Assembly: GCF_004526345.1 (NCBI RefSeq)
Contig: NZ_CP038213.1
Coordinates: 3,100,001 to 3,164,000 of the forward strand
Length of the DNA: 64,000 nt
Reading direction: 5' to 3'
DNA from: Ornithinimicrobium flavum
Lineage (GTDB): Bacteria; Actinomycetota; Actinomycetes; Actinomycetales; Dermatophilaceae
The notes under the pieces: generated by a model
What the model saw: the letters and a program-made list of their open reading frames with translations, nothing else
What the model was told of the DNA's origin: nothing
The model's database searches: none
Shown: piece by piece, positions 56,382 through 64,000 of the stretch
Numbering within the stretch: position 1 is the stretch's first letter
How the letters are laid out: each line of letters opens with the position of its first letter
Program-made: the position numbers and the translations under genes

Positions 56382-57317
56382 TTATGCCTTCGCCCCGACA
56401 GGTCGGGTGTCACCCAGTTTCACTTCGAGCAGGTGACCACCGCTGGGGCCGTTGGAGGGTGAAGGGGTAGCAGGGCCAGTCCCAGTCCAGGGGGTGGCGG
56501 GGAGGTCGGTGAGGTGGTGCAGGGCGGACTGCAGGAGCCGGGGGAGGGTGTCGGGGTCGACCTGATGGTGCGGTGCCGTGGGGTATTGGAGGTTGAGGTG
56601 GTCGAGGTTGATGAGCACGTGCGGGTGTGGCAGTTCGGTGGCCCAGCCGGACTCTGGGGGGAGCCGCTGGTGCAGGGCACCGTCTTCTTGCCATTCGGGT
56701 GCCTGGCTGAACAGCATTCGCCGGCCCGATCTGGTGAGGACCGATCCGGGTGGGTGGGCGGCGATGAGGTCTGCCTCGTTGATCCACTCTGCGGCCGGGC
56801 GGAGGACCAGCGGCTCCTCTTCCTCGGGCGCGAGGAGGCGGTCGTCCCACAGGCCGGTCTCGAAAGGCAATGGGTCACCCTGGGCGATGCGTTGTTCCTC
56901 GAAGCCGAGATCGACGACCCGCAGGGGGTGGCCGTGGGACCAGCAGGACCAGCGCGCGGCGCACAGCATCTGGCTCCACCAGACCTCGGCGACCTCCTCG
57001 GCCGCCGCCCGCAGCAGGTCCAGCAGGGGGGTAGTGATGCCGGGCCCGGGCGGGAAGGTGAACAGCAGCCGGCCGGTCCCGGCCCCGGCGGCGACCCCGA
57101 CGTGAGGCCGCTGGTCGGCTGCGCCCAGTCGCAGCAGGTCGGCTGCCGGCCAGGTCTCACAAAGGCCCAGTGGGGCCATGTTCAGCCTCGCGCCCTCAGC
57201 GATGACCTCGACGATGGCAGCCATAGTGAGGTGCGGTGCGCCAGACCAAGAGAGCAACGCATAGCTCTCCACGTCGGGCGTGGGCACGTCGTCGCTCGGG
57301 TCAGGGGCGTGGTCCAT
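56382..57317 (-). CDS. Hypothetical protein
   Basis: 311 residues, soluble. An acidic N-terminus, a mixed alpha/beta middle (LLFTFPPGPGITTPLLDLLR, WWSQMLCAARWSCWSHGHPL) and a Pro/His-rich C-terminus (PHPHVLINLDHLNLQYPTAP). Codon use is GC-rich and the frame is long and undisturbed, so it is probably real. No family recognised. It and the next two genes run leftward, against the repeat orientation. Confidence 0.55.
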   Translation of the reverse strand: MDHAPDPSDDVPTPDVESYALLSWSGAPHLTMAAIVEVIAEGARLNMAPLGLCETWPAADLLRLGAADQRPHVGVAAGAGTGRLLFTFPPGPGITTPLLDLLRAAAEEVAEVWWSQMLCAARWSCWSHGHPLRVVDLGFEEQRIAQGDPLPFETGLWDDRLLAPEEEEPLVLRPAAEWINEADLIAAHPPGSVLTRSGRRMLFSQAPEWQEDGALHQRLPPESGWATELPHPHVLINLDHLNLQYPTAPHHQVDPDTLPRLLQSALHHLTDLPATPWTGTGPATPSPSNGPSGGHLLEVKLGDTRPVGAKA

Positions 57318-57405
57318 GACTGGATGCTATGTCGGTAGCGAGATGGGGTTGAGGCGCGGCTCATGACTCGCGACCGGCGGCATGTCCGGATGAGTCTGGG
57401 ATGGT

Positions 57406-57933
57406 CTACGAGGCCGTCAGGGGAAGCTCTGGGGTGCTCGGCCGAGGGTCACTGCGCAGGCGTCCATACGTCAGCACATCTACGCGCTCACCACCGACGA
57501 GGAACTTCTCCCGCTCGATGCCCTCCTGCACGAACCCTGCGGCGCGCGCAACGGCCCCGGAGGCGGGATTGTTGGCGCGATGCCCCAGCTCGAGACGCTC
57601 GATACCTCCGTCGCGCAGCGCCCAGTTGGCCACGGTCGCCGCGGCGCGCTTGGTCAGGCCGCGATGGCGGTGCGAATCGTGAGTCCAATACCAGAACCAG
57701 CCCAGTCGGTTTTCGTGGTCGACATTGAGCGCCACGACCCCAAGGAGCGAGCCGTCGGCATCCAAGGCGAAGGCGAAGGGGTTCTCGGAGAGATGCCGCG
57801 CATAGGTGGCGGCAGAGGCGAGATCGCGGACGTCACCTTGTCGCGACATGTCCTCCGCCTTGAAGGCTTCGAGGATCGCTTCGTCGTCGCTCGGCAGGAC
57901 GTGGCGGAGCACCGCGGGAGGTCTCGTAGTCAT
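57406..57933 (-). CDS. RimJ/RimL-type GNAT acetyltransferase
   Basis: 175 residues from ATG 57933 (MTTRPPAVLRHVLPSDDEAI). The core is LLGVVALNVDHENRLGWFWY, with HDSHRHRGLTKRAAATVANW as the acetyl-CoA loop region and LGHRANNPASGAVARAAGFV, the latter very characteristic of Rim-type enzymes. A start 11 codons upstream (57966) is possible. Substrate unknown; such genes are common in accessory cassettes. Confidence 0.85.
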   Translation of the reverse strand: MTTRPPAVLRHVLPSDDEAILEAFKAEDMSRQGDVRDLASAATYARHLSENPFAFALDADGSLLGVVALNVDHENRLGWFWYWTHDSHRHRGLTKRAAATVANWALRDGGIERLELGHRANNPASGAVARAAGFVQEGIEREKFLVGGERVDVLTYGRLRSDPRPSTPELPLTAS

Positions 57934-57977
57934 CGGTTCTGAGGTTAACAAGCCCGCGGTCGACACAAGCTCTGCTC

Positions 57978-57994
57978 GCGGCAGAAGCGGATGC
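57978..57994 (+). repeat. Dispersed cassette-type repeat, copy 6 (short)
   Basis: GCGGCAGAAGCGGATG resembles the core and spacer of copy 5 (GCGGCAAAGGCGGATG). The GCGTT element is not preserved. It lies between two leftward genes. Confidence 0.45.
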
Positions 57995-58027
57995 TCGTGT
58001 CACCCTCTCCACACAGCGCGCGTGTCT

Positions 58028-58306
58028 CTAGGCCTCGTCGTACTTAGGGTCGAATAGTTCATCGGGCACCGGCGGCCATGCGGACTCATCCCAGGGCACC
58101 TCTTCGTACCCGTCCTGACGGTAGTCCGCCACCATGAGGTCTTTCGCCTCCAGTGCCTTGTCCTCGTTGTCGGCGACGCTTCGGGTCATCCAGCCCTTGC
58201 GACCCGTCCCTCCAAGCTGTAGGAGCGTGCGTCCGCGGACGCGAAGCATCACGAACTGCGTCCGAAAGAGTCGCTTTCGTTCCACACGAGTCATCACGTC
58301 AGTCAC
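58028..58306 (-). CDS. Small hypothetical protein
   Basis: 92 residues: a basic N-terminal half with beta-strand character (RLFRTQFVMLRVRGRTLLQL, GGTGRKGWMTRSVADNEDKA) and an acidic Pro/Trp C-terminus (VPWDESAWPPVPDELFDPKY). No signal or membrane segment, no family known. Placed between two repeat copies. Confidence 0.5.
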   Translation of the reverse strand: MTDVMTRVERKRLFRTQFVMLRVRGRTLLQLGGTGRKGWMTRSVADNEDKALEAKDLMVADYRQDGYEEVPWDESAWPPVPDELFDPKYDEA

Positions 58307-58359
58307 GCCATGACCCTATCCGACGGACGGTAAGTTGGCCGCCGTTGCGCCTAGGGGGT

Positions 58360-58414
58360 GCGGCAAAAAATCGGACGAGCGTAGCCGTCCTCCACGCGGC
58401 AATACAGTGAACCC
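58360..58414 (+). repeat. Dispersed cassette-type repeat, copy 7 (full form)
   Basis: GCGGCA (58360), the hairpin GGACGAGCGTAGCCGTCC (58373-58390), a second GCGGCA (58396-58401), then a diverged tail (ATACAGTGAACC). From TCGGACGAG to CCTCCACGCGGCA it matches copy 2 almost base for base. Confidence 0.85.
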
Positions 58415-59052
58415 GCATATCGGTCTTCCGCAGGTAGCAGTCTCACGCCGAGCGTCGCAGTACCGCCTGCTCGAACAGGAGGGCGAGGGCGCTCAGAGCC
58501 GCTAGGCCGAGACATACGAAGGTTGAGACCCGCCCGAAGTCGCGATCGTCGCGCCACACCTCGGCCGTCCACACGAGACGAGCCAGCTCGGGACGACTGC
58601 GATGCACCTCGAGGGGGACCTCGTCCCCGACATCAACTGCGCGGTCCGTTTCAGCAGGGACTTCGATACTGCGGGAAAGTCCCTGGAGCGGTGTCCCGGC
58701 CGGAGTCTCTACGACAAACTGAGGGGAGCCCACCGGATGCCACCACGCCGGCTCTCGATATTCCCTGACGATCGCGGTCACTTCCACCCGGTCCTCAGCC
58801 GAGATCCGGGACAGCGACCAGGAATTCACGCCCCACTCCAGCACACCGAAGCAAGCCGCGATGAACAGAAAGAACGCTACGAGGGCCGGAGGCACCGTCG
58901 CCTCGCCCTTCGCCCGCCAGGCCACCCGCGGCTCTTCAACGACGATCGCTTGGTCGTCCGCGGCGCAAGTCGTCGGTGTGCCTCCGCGAGCGACATGCTC
59001 AGGTGACGTGCCGATCAGCCACATGACCAGCAGGGCCAACAAACTGTAAACA

Positions 59053-60539
59053 GGCTCTTCCCAGTTGCGGTGGGGGTAGGGGTGTGACGCGCCGGGCGAG
59101 GCAGGTGCCGGGCTGAGAAGGGTCGAGGCCCTCAAGATCGGAGGCGACCAAGCACTCCGAAGACCTCGAGGACCTCGACGATGGACAACCCTACGTCGTG
59201 CTGCGCTGCGCTCGGCGCACACAGCGCGTACTGCGACAACTGCGACCTGCTGGTGGGCCTGGACGGCTATCACGTCCTGGACGTGGCGCGCGGCCCGGAC
59301 GGGCTGGTGGTGAGGGTGGAGTCACCGCCGGGTCCGGTCGGGTGCCCGGACTGCGGAGTGCGCGCGGCCTCGCGAGGTCGGCGCGAGCACCGGTTGGTCG
59401 ACATCCCGGCGTTCGGGACGCCGGTGCGGCTGGTCTGGGCGAAGCGGACCTGGGCCTGCCGGGAGGCGTCGTGCCCGAGGCGCTCGTTCACCGAGACCGA
59501 CGAGACCTTGGCTCCACCACGCTCGACGTGGACGACCAGGGCGAGGTCCTGGGCGGTCGGGCAGCTGCGCCGTGAGCACGCCACCGTGCACGGCCTGGCC
59601 CGCCAGCTGGGCCTGGGGTGGGACACCGTCTGGTCCGGGATCGAGCCGATCCTGACGGCCGCAGCAGCCGACGAGACCCGCTTCGCGGGCGTGCAGACCT
59701 TAGGCGTGGATGAGCACGTGTGGCACCACGTCTCGACGAAGGCGCCCGAGGACGGTGGACGCGGACCGAAGGAGCTGACCGGGATGGTGGACCTGACGAC
59801 CGATGAGAACGGGCAGGTCAGGGCACGTCTGCTGGACCTGGTACCGGGCCGCTCGAAGAAGGCGTACGCCGACTGGCTCACCGCACGGGGCCACGCCTTC
59901 ACCGCCAGCGTCAAGGTCGCCACGCTCGACCCGTTCCACGGGTACAAGGCCGCCATCGACGACGAGTTGGCCGAGGCGACCGCTGTGCTCGACGTCTTCC
60001 ATGTCGTCGCCCTGGGGACGAAGTGCGTGGACGAGGTCAGACGGCGGGTGCAGCAGGCGACCACCGGTCACCGCGGCCGCAAGGGCGACCCGCTGTACGG
60101 CATCCAGAACATCCTGCGCGCCGGCGAGGAGAATCTCACCGACAAGCAGCGCGCCCGGATCGAGCGGGCGTTCGCCGCCAACGAGGCCCACGAGGTGGTC
60201 GACCTGACCTGGCAGTGCGCCCAGCAGTTGCGCGCCGCGTACAAGCAGACCGAGAAGGCCGAGGGCCGCAAGCTCGCCGAGCGCATCATCGCCTCGTTCC
60301 CCTCCTGCCCGATTCCCGAGGTCGCCCGGCTCGGCCGCACCCTGCGCAAGTGGAGAGAGGCGTTCCTGGCCTACTTCACCACCGGGGCCACGAATGGCGG
60401 GACGGAGGCCATCAATGGACTGGTCGAGCTGCACCGTCGCCTGGCTCGAGGCTTCAAGAACCGATCCAACTACAGGCTCCGCATGCTCCTCATCGGCGGA
60501 GGGCTCAACCTATGACCCCCACCGCAACTGGGAAGAGCC
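59053..60539. mobile_element. ISL3-family insertion sequence
   Basis: 1,487 bp with perfect 24-base-scale inverted ends (GGCTCTTCCCAGTTGCGGTG outermost) and an 8-bp duplication TGTAAACA (59045-59052 and 60540-60547). It carries one intact rightward transposase. Exact duplication indicates recent insertion. Confidence 0.95.
59181..60515 (+). CDS. ISL3-family transposase
   Basis: 444 residues. N-terminal zinc ribbon (VGCPDCGVRAASRGRR and RTWACREASCPRRSF), HTH (HATVHGLARQLGLGWDTVW), and the DDE core: Asp in LGVDEHVWHH, Asp in ATAVLDVFHVVALG, Glu in NGGTEAINGLVELHRRLARG. RGFKNRSNYRLRMLL at the C-terminus is diagnostic of ISL3. The frame is intact within the inverted ends. Confidence 0.95.
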   Translation: MDNPTSCCAALGAHSAYCDNCDLLVGLDGYHVLDVARGPDGLVVRVESPPGPVGCPDCGVRAASRGRREHRLVDIPAFGTPVRLVWAKRTWACREASCPRRSFTETDETLAPPRSTWTTRARSWAVGQLRREHATVHGLARQLGLGWDTVWSGIEPILTAAAADETRFAGVQTLGVDEHVWHHVSTKAPEDGGRGPKELTGMVDLTTDENGQVRARLLDLVPGRSKKAYADWLTARGHAFTASVKVATLDPFHGYKAAIDDELAEATAVLDVFHVVALGTKCVDEVRRRVQQATTGHRGRKGDPLYGIQNILRAGEENLTDKQRARIERAFAANEAHEVVDLTWQCAQQLRAAYKQTEKAEGRKLAERIIASFPSCPIPEVARLGRTLRKWREAFLAYFTTGATNGGTEAINGLVELHRRLARGFKNRSNYRLRMLLIGGGLNL

Positions 60540-60860
60540 TGTAAACAGACCACGCCGCCACGGCGCCCATCCCGACCAGGGCCCCGCCCGTCGCCCATTC
60601 TTCTACGGGTGCCCTGGCAGCAAGCGCCGCGAGTGCGCCCATGCCGCTTCCTGCTGCGGCCGCGCCGAAAAGCACGAGGATGAAGCTCCAAGGGACCCGG
60701 CCGCCGGTCTCCTCGCCCTTCAAGTAGAACTGCGCCGGGGACCGGACCAGAACCCACCCGAGGAACCGGCGGACAGGCCCCCTTGCGCCTCTCGCCCGAT
60801 GTTTCACCGGCGCATCATCCCAATCCAAGCGAGCAGCAACAAACAGCGGCCTGCCGGAGT

Positions 60861-60878
60861 GCGGCAGAGTCGGGCGTT
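60861..60878 (+). repeat. Dispersed cassette-type repeat, copy 8 (core only)
   Basis: GCGGCA (60861), seven bases, then GCGTT (60874-60878), the same 13-base phase as copies 1-3. It lies between the start of the DUF3592-like gene and the kinase gene. Short, so less certain. Confidence 0.45.
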
Positions 60879-61170
60879 TCCTTCGGCGACTGACGGGCCA
60901 GCGCCGGGTCCGTTCGCGATACTGGGAACCGTGGACACTACTGCTCTGCAGGCGCGGCTGGAGCATGTCTTATGGATTGGTGGCGGTTCCGGCTCGGGCA
61001 AGTCCACGGTGGCTCGTCGACTGGCTGAGCAGGACGGGTTGCATCTGTACTCCACCGACGAGGCGATGGGCAGGCACGCTGACCGGCTGGGCCCGGCCCA
61101 GGCTCCGCTCCTGGCCGCGTTCATGACGATGGACATGGACCAACGCTGGTGTCACCGCTCGACTGATATG

Positions 61171-62693
61171 TAGGGGTGCCGTGTCAAGTGGGCAGGGTGA
61201 GGCGCCGCCGGGCTAGCTTGCTCGGCGGCGCCTCGTCTCGTTCTCGGGGGGTCCTTGTCCCTTTGCTGCGGCGTGTTCGTCGACGCGTGTCAGTCTGATA
61301 TGGGCGGGTTGGTTACCGCAGGACGGCTCTCCGGCCGGAACGGGTCTCCGCGTCTGAGGTCGAGCGTGGCCGCTTGTGGCGGTTGCTCACAGTCGAATCG
61401 GGAGTCGTTCCTCGCGCTGCATGCGTGTGGGGCGGACGGCGAGAACGGGTCTTGGGGGGTCAGGTCGTGGTGGTCTCCAGCACGGCCAGGGACCAGCACC
61501 AGCCGGCTAGCTCGCGGGCGATCGCGGTGTTGGCCACGGTGTGCTTCTTCTTGTGCTCGGTCAGGGCCTGCCAGCGTCTGTGCAGCCGACGGTTGCCGGC
61601 GTCACCGCGTTCGGCCGCGGCGGCAGGGGCCAGTGCCCACCGGTCCTGCATCGTCTTGCCGGGCTTGTACTGGGCCTTGTGGTGCCAGGCGGCCTCGATC
61701 AGCAGGCGGCGCGCGTGGGGGTTGCCGGCCTTGGTGATCGCTCCCCGGTTCTTGGACTGCCCGGAGGAGTGCTCGGAGGGCACCAGTCCCAGGTAGGCGG
61801 CGATCGTCGATCCGGTGAATCGGTGCCAGTCACCGAGCTCGACGGCCAGGGAGAACGCGGTCAGTGTTGAGATCCCACGCAGGCAGGCCAGCCGACGGGT
61901 CACGGGGGTGAACTCGCTGTCGGCGGCCAGGACCGCGATCTGTCCGTCCAACCTCTTACGCGCCGTGACCAGGTCGGTGGTCCGGGCGTAGTACAGGTCG
62001 AACGCCGCGGCCGTGCCGGCCAGGTCGAAGCGCAGCTGACGCAGCCAGGCGTCGTGCTTGCCCGTCCACGCCTCCCCACCGTTGTACACGTGCCCGTGGC
62101 GCAGCAGCAGCTTGCCCAGGCGGTGCCGGGCGCTCATCAGGTCCCCCCGAACGTCGGCCCGCGCCCGCACCAGGTCGCGTGCGGCCTCCTCGGTCAGTGT
62201 GGGGACCCGCACGCTGATGATCTCCTCCATCCGCAGCAGCCGGGCCAGCAGCAGCGCATCGCGTTTGTCCGTCTTGACCTTGTCCCCGCTGGGCCGGATC
62301 AGTTTGGACGGCGCGGCCACCTCGCACCGGATCCCGGCCGAGGCCAGCGCCCGCGCCAGCCCGTACCCCGTCGGGCCGGCCTCGTAGGTCACCGCGACCG
62401 GACCGTGCCCGGCCTCGACCAGCTGCCGGACCCAGTCCACTACCAGGGGGACCGCCGGCCCGACCGTAGCCTCGATCACCTCCCCGGTAACCGTGTCCAG
62501 CGCTGCCGCCCGCACCGATCGTGCGTGCACGTCCATCCCGATACTTGTACGCTCCGTGAACACCGGGGCCCTCCTACACATGTGGTACCCGAGCAGGCCG
62601 CTCCTACCCGGTTAACCCACGAATCTGTGTCAGGAAGGCCCCGGCCCGCAACCACGACCTCGATGCCGCAGCTACGTCATACCGTCTGAGCAG
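61171..62693. mobile_element. IS110-family element inserted in the kinase gene
   Basis: About 1,523 bp; the limits are inferred from the restored kinase frame (ATG on both sides). One leftward transposase. Non-coding DNA is longer downstream of the gene (61171-61459, 289 bases) than upstream (112 bases), which suggests the IS1111-type layout in which the bridge RNA lies 3' of the transposase gene. Confidence 0.75.
61460..62581 (-). CDS. IS110-family transposase (IS1111-like layout)
   Basis: 373 residues. DEDD domain: SIGMDVHARSVRAAALDTVT, VAVTYEAGPTGYGLARALAS, KTDKRDALLLARLLRMEEII. C-terminal domain: LACLRGISTLTAFSLAVELG, FTGSTIAAYLGLVPSEHSSG and GAITKAGNPHARRLLIEAAW with the catalytic-type serines. 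It is not closely similar to the 449-residue IS110 protein at 48328. Intact. Confidence 0.93.
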   Translation of the reverse strand: MCRRAPVFTERTSIGMDVHARSVRAAALDTVTGEVIEATVGPAVPLVVDWVRQLVEAGHGPVAVTYEAGPTGYGLARALASAGIRCEVAAPSKLIRPSGDKVKTDKRDALLLARLLRMEEIISVRVPTLTEEAARDLVRARADVRGDLMSARHRLGKLLLRHGHVYNGGEAWTGKHDAWLRQLRFDLAGTAAAFDLYYARTTDLVTARKRLDGQIAVLAADSEFTPVTRRLACLRGISTLTAFSLAVELGDWHRFTGSTIAAYLGLVPSEHSSGQSKNRGAITKAGNPHARRLLIEAAWHHKAQYKPGKTMQDRWALAPAAAAERGDAGNRRLHRRWQALTEHKKKHTVANTAIARELAGWCWSLAVLETTTT

Positions 62694-63136
62694 ATGCTGC
62701 AGACGTTTCATTGGTTCGCTGGTGAGGGCTTCGACCTGATCGTCGAGGACCTGCTGGCGATGCCGCGTGAGCCTGTCGTCGTCGAGGGCTTCCGACTCCT
62801 GCCTCGTCTAGTCGCGCCCCTGTCAGCTGCCGGCCGAAGGGTCTGGCTCCTGCCCACTCCGCAGTTCCGCCGAAACGCCTTCGCAGCCCGAGGGTCGCTG
62901 TGGCAGATCGCCGGCAGGACCAGCAATCCGGAGCTGGCGTTGGCGAACCTGCTGGAACGGGACCGGCTGTTCACCGAGCAACTGAGAACGGAGGCCGACG
63001 CGCGGGGGTTGCCGGCCGTCGACGTGGATGACGGGGTAACGACCGAGGAACTCATGACTCGTGTGCGTCAGGCGCTCCAGACATCCCCACCGGACTAACC
63101 GTCGCACCGCCGACGGTCTGAAGTGGCGCGCTCCGC

Positions 63137-63157
63137 GCGGCAAAGTAGTGCGTTCGA
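63137..63157 (+). repeat. Dispersed cassette-type repeat, copy 9
   Basis: GCGGCA, N7, GCGTTCGA, near-identical to copy 1. It is preceded by a GCGCG/CGCGC mini-hairpin (63126-63139). The kinase stop lies in GACTAAC (63093-63099), and GCAC follows shortly, a partial reverse complement of the right core AGTGCGTTCGAC. This resembles the two ends of an integron attC stem. Confidence 0.75.
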
Positions 63158-63196
63158 CCAGTGCGATGTCAGGCCCTGTCTCGCTAGGGTTCCGTC

Positions 63197-63736
63197 ATGA
63201 GGCCGTCGCCGCAGGAAGTCGCGTCCCAGCTGACAAGCATTCTTCGATCGCCTTGGCCGGAAGGCATCGATGACGGTGTCTCATGGCTGCGCTCCATGGG
63301 CATCTCGACAGACACTGCGGAGGAGACACCTTCGGAGGGCAGTGGTCGGTCCTGGGGAATGGCCTCGGTGCCCGGATGGGGTGCGGCTCGGGCAGGGTGG
63401 AGCACGTACCGTGAGCAGTTCGCGGATGTCTTCTGGTTCCTGTGGGACGACCATGGCTGGGACGATGTGCGGGGCGCTGCGGCTGACCTCGCTCAGGCCA
63501 TCACAGACGTTCACGGGGCACCTGAGGAGAGCACCGAGGAGACCACGGGCCACGGGCCCAGCTGGTGGTGGCGTCTGAATGACCACAGCATTGAGGTCTA
63601 CGCCCACAACGGTGCGATCCGGCCAGAAGACTTCCCGGCCGGGCCCGCGGTCGTGCAACTGCATGTCGACCTACGCGCCGTCGCGGAACCTCGTGAGGCC
63701 GAGGCGTGTGAACTGGGTGCTCCTCCAGGGCCCTGA
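63197..63736 (+). CDS. Hypothetical protein, possibly DUF6301-like
   Basis: 179 residues. ATG 63197 (MRPSPQEVASQLTSIL). Helical N-terminus, then REQFADVFWFLWDDHGWDDV, DLAQAITDVHGAP, WWWRLNDHSIEVYAHNGAIR, and a final beta-hairpin (AVVQLHVDLRAV). The pattern of a D-x-F-A helix, a G-x-P turn and a W-x-W-R strand recalls DUF6301 proteins, which occur in actinobacterial accessory loci, but I am not certain. A repeat copy lies 39 bases after the stop. Confidence 0.5.
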   Translation: MRPSPQEVASQLTSILRSPWPEGIDDGVSWLRSMGISTDTAEETPSEGSGRSWGMASVPGWGAARAGWSTYREQFADVFWFLWDDHGWDDVRGAAADLAQAITDVHGAPEESTEETTGHGPSWWWRLNDHSIEVYAHNGAIRPEDFPAGPAVVQLHVDLRAVAEPREAEACELGAPPGP

Positions 63737-63775
63737 CCGACTCCAGCCAGGCGATCGAATGTCGCCAGTCTCATC

Positions 63776-63795
63776 GCGGCCAAGTAGTGCGTCCG
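63776..63795 (+). repeat. Dispersed cassette-type repeat, copy 10
   Basis: GCGGCC-N7-GCGTCCGG, the same phase as the other copies. The upstream gene's stop lies in CTGACCGACT (63733-63742), which mirrors AGTGCGTCCG of the core except for the two central bases. Confidence 0.7.
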
Positions 63796-64000
63796 GCGCC
63801 GTGGGTTGGTTCGGAGGGCCCGGATGCTGCGGGCATGGCCGCAGCAGTAGGTGGCATCTGGCCCCACACCCCGCCGATGTGACACACCGTTCGGGGCCAG
63901 CGTGCTCGCGGACGCTGCGGCGCTTCGGTCAGGAGGTGGTGAGCCGCCGCGGCCTGGGCCACGGGCCGAGCCAGCGCTCCCAGGGCAGGAAGGCACTCCA
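63796..64000. other. Window end, no supported gene
   Basis: GC-rich sequence after the last repeat copy. Several overlapping open frames exist on the minus strand, but none has a family signature or ribosome-binding site I can support. The island continues beyond the window. Confidence 0.4.

Larger units (their letters stand above)
58443..60807 (-). pseudogene. DUF3592-like membrane protein gene interrupted by an ISL3 element
   Basis: The 5' half starts near GTG 60807 (KHRARGARGPVRRFLGWVLV) with two helices (SFILVLFGAAAAGSGMGALA and a segment ending AVAAWSVY). The 3' half resumes after the IS with SLLALLVMWLIGTSPEHVAR and ends at 58443. Deleting the IS and one 8-base duplication gives a continuous AWSVYSLLALLVMWLIG. 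The middle contains a DUF3592-like extracytoplasmic domain (EDRVEVTAIVREYREPAWWH, VDVGDEVPLEVHRSRPELAR) followed by a last helix. Confidence 0.75.
60931..63098 (+). pseudogene. P-loop kinase-like gene interrupted by an IS110 element
   Basis: The 5' part (60931-61170) encodes VDTTALQARLEHVLWIGGGS with the P-loop GGGSGSGKSTVARRLA and LHLYSTDEAMGRHADRLG. The 3' part (62694-63098) continues MLQTFHWFAGEGFDLIVEDL, VVEGFRLLPRLVAPL, TSNPELALANLLERDRLFTE. Joining ATG 61168-61170 to CTG 62697 restores one frame of about 214 residues. GATACT ends 8 bases before the GTG, suggesting a leaderless gene. Substrate unknown (nucleoside- or small-molecule-kinase-like). A repeat copy follows. Confidence 0.8.

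Noticed and set aside
58028..58306. Toxin-antitoxin module made of the small proteins near 58 kb
   Set aside because: No second small overlapping gene and no recognised toxin or antitoxin motif.
43674..63795. CRISPR array
   Set aside because: The repeats are kilobases apart with genes between them, not separated by short uniform spacers, and no cas gene is present.
29854..64000. A complete prophage or conjugative element
   Set aside because: No capsid, tail, terminase, relaxase or type IV secretion gene was seen; only integrase remnants and IS elements.

Overview
The window reads as GC-rich Actinomycetota DNA. A mycothiol synthase (MshD) C-terminus, a MutT1-type Nudix/phosphatase, a septum-formation lipoprotein, Lsr2, GTG starts and several probable leaderless genes all support this. 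The gene set would suit an Intrasporangiaceae/Ornithinimicrobiaceae-like organism, but that placement is only a guess. Two osmoprotectant systems, TreY/TreZ trehalose synthesis and a ProVWX-type betaine importer, hint at tolerance of salt or drying.

Bases 1-29,853 are ordinary chromosome. In order: mshD (partial), mutT1-like, an ArsR-SRPBCC fusion gene, a leftward treY-treZ-hypothetical operon, a cysteine-less HesB-like protein, an FNT-family transporter, metH, proVWX, a DUF5995 gene, an ABC1/UbiB kinase, a short metF-like gene, a large lipase-like protein, a septum-formation lipoprotein, a DUF3516 DEAD-box helicase, several small membrane or unknown genes, a CHAP-like protein, an isochorismatase, a cytosine-permease-like transporter and a LiaF-like protein. 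The stretch ends in tRNA-Lys(TTT). MetH and the MetF-like protein serve the same methyl-transfer step of methionine synthesis. Two transporter genes (near 9,030 and 28,248) are each broken by a single-base deficit in a G/C run, so sequencing error has to be considered.

From the tRNA to the end of the window is a mobile-element-rich genomic island. A truncated tyrosine integrase abuts the tRNA. After it come an IS1380 element, a fragment of a second recombinase, an IS3 element, a three-gene redox cassette (DoxX / ferric-reductase-like / FNR-like), a 3.4-kb three-gene transposon (DUF6431, DDE transposase, AAA ATPase), lsr2 and a lipoprotein gene. The part from about 41 kb onward holds small accessory genes: a nucleotidyltransferase, three acetyltransferases, a hydrolase, a small kinase and unknowns. 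One short repeat recurs between them in a single orientation. Its core is GCGGCA-N7-GCGTTCG, often with a central hairpin GGACGAGCGTAGCCGTCC. This cassette-like layout is the most interesting signal here.

One copy of that repeat has been entered twice: by an IS110 element (itself carrying a nested IS256) and by a two-recombinase element with 13-bp inverted ends, which in turn carries an IS1634-like insertion flanked by a 115-bp duplication. An ISL3 element and a second IS110 element interrupt two other accessory genes whose original reading frames can be rebuilt exactly from the flanks.
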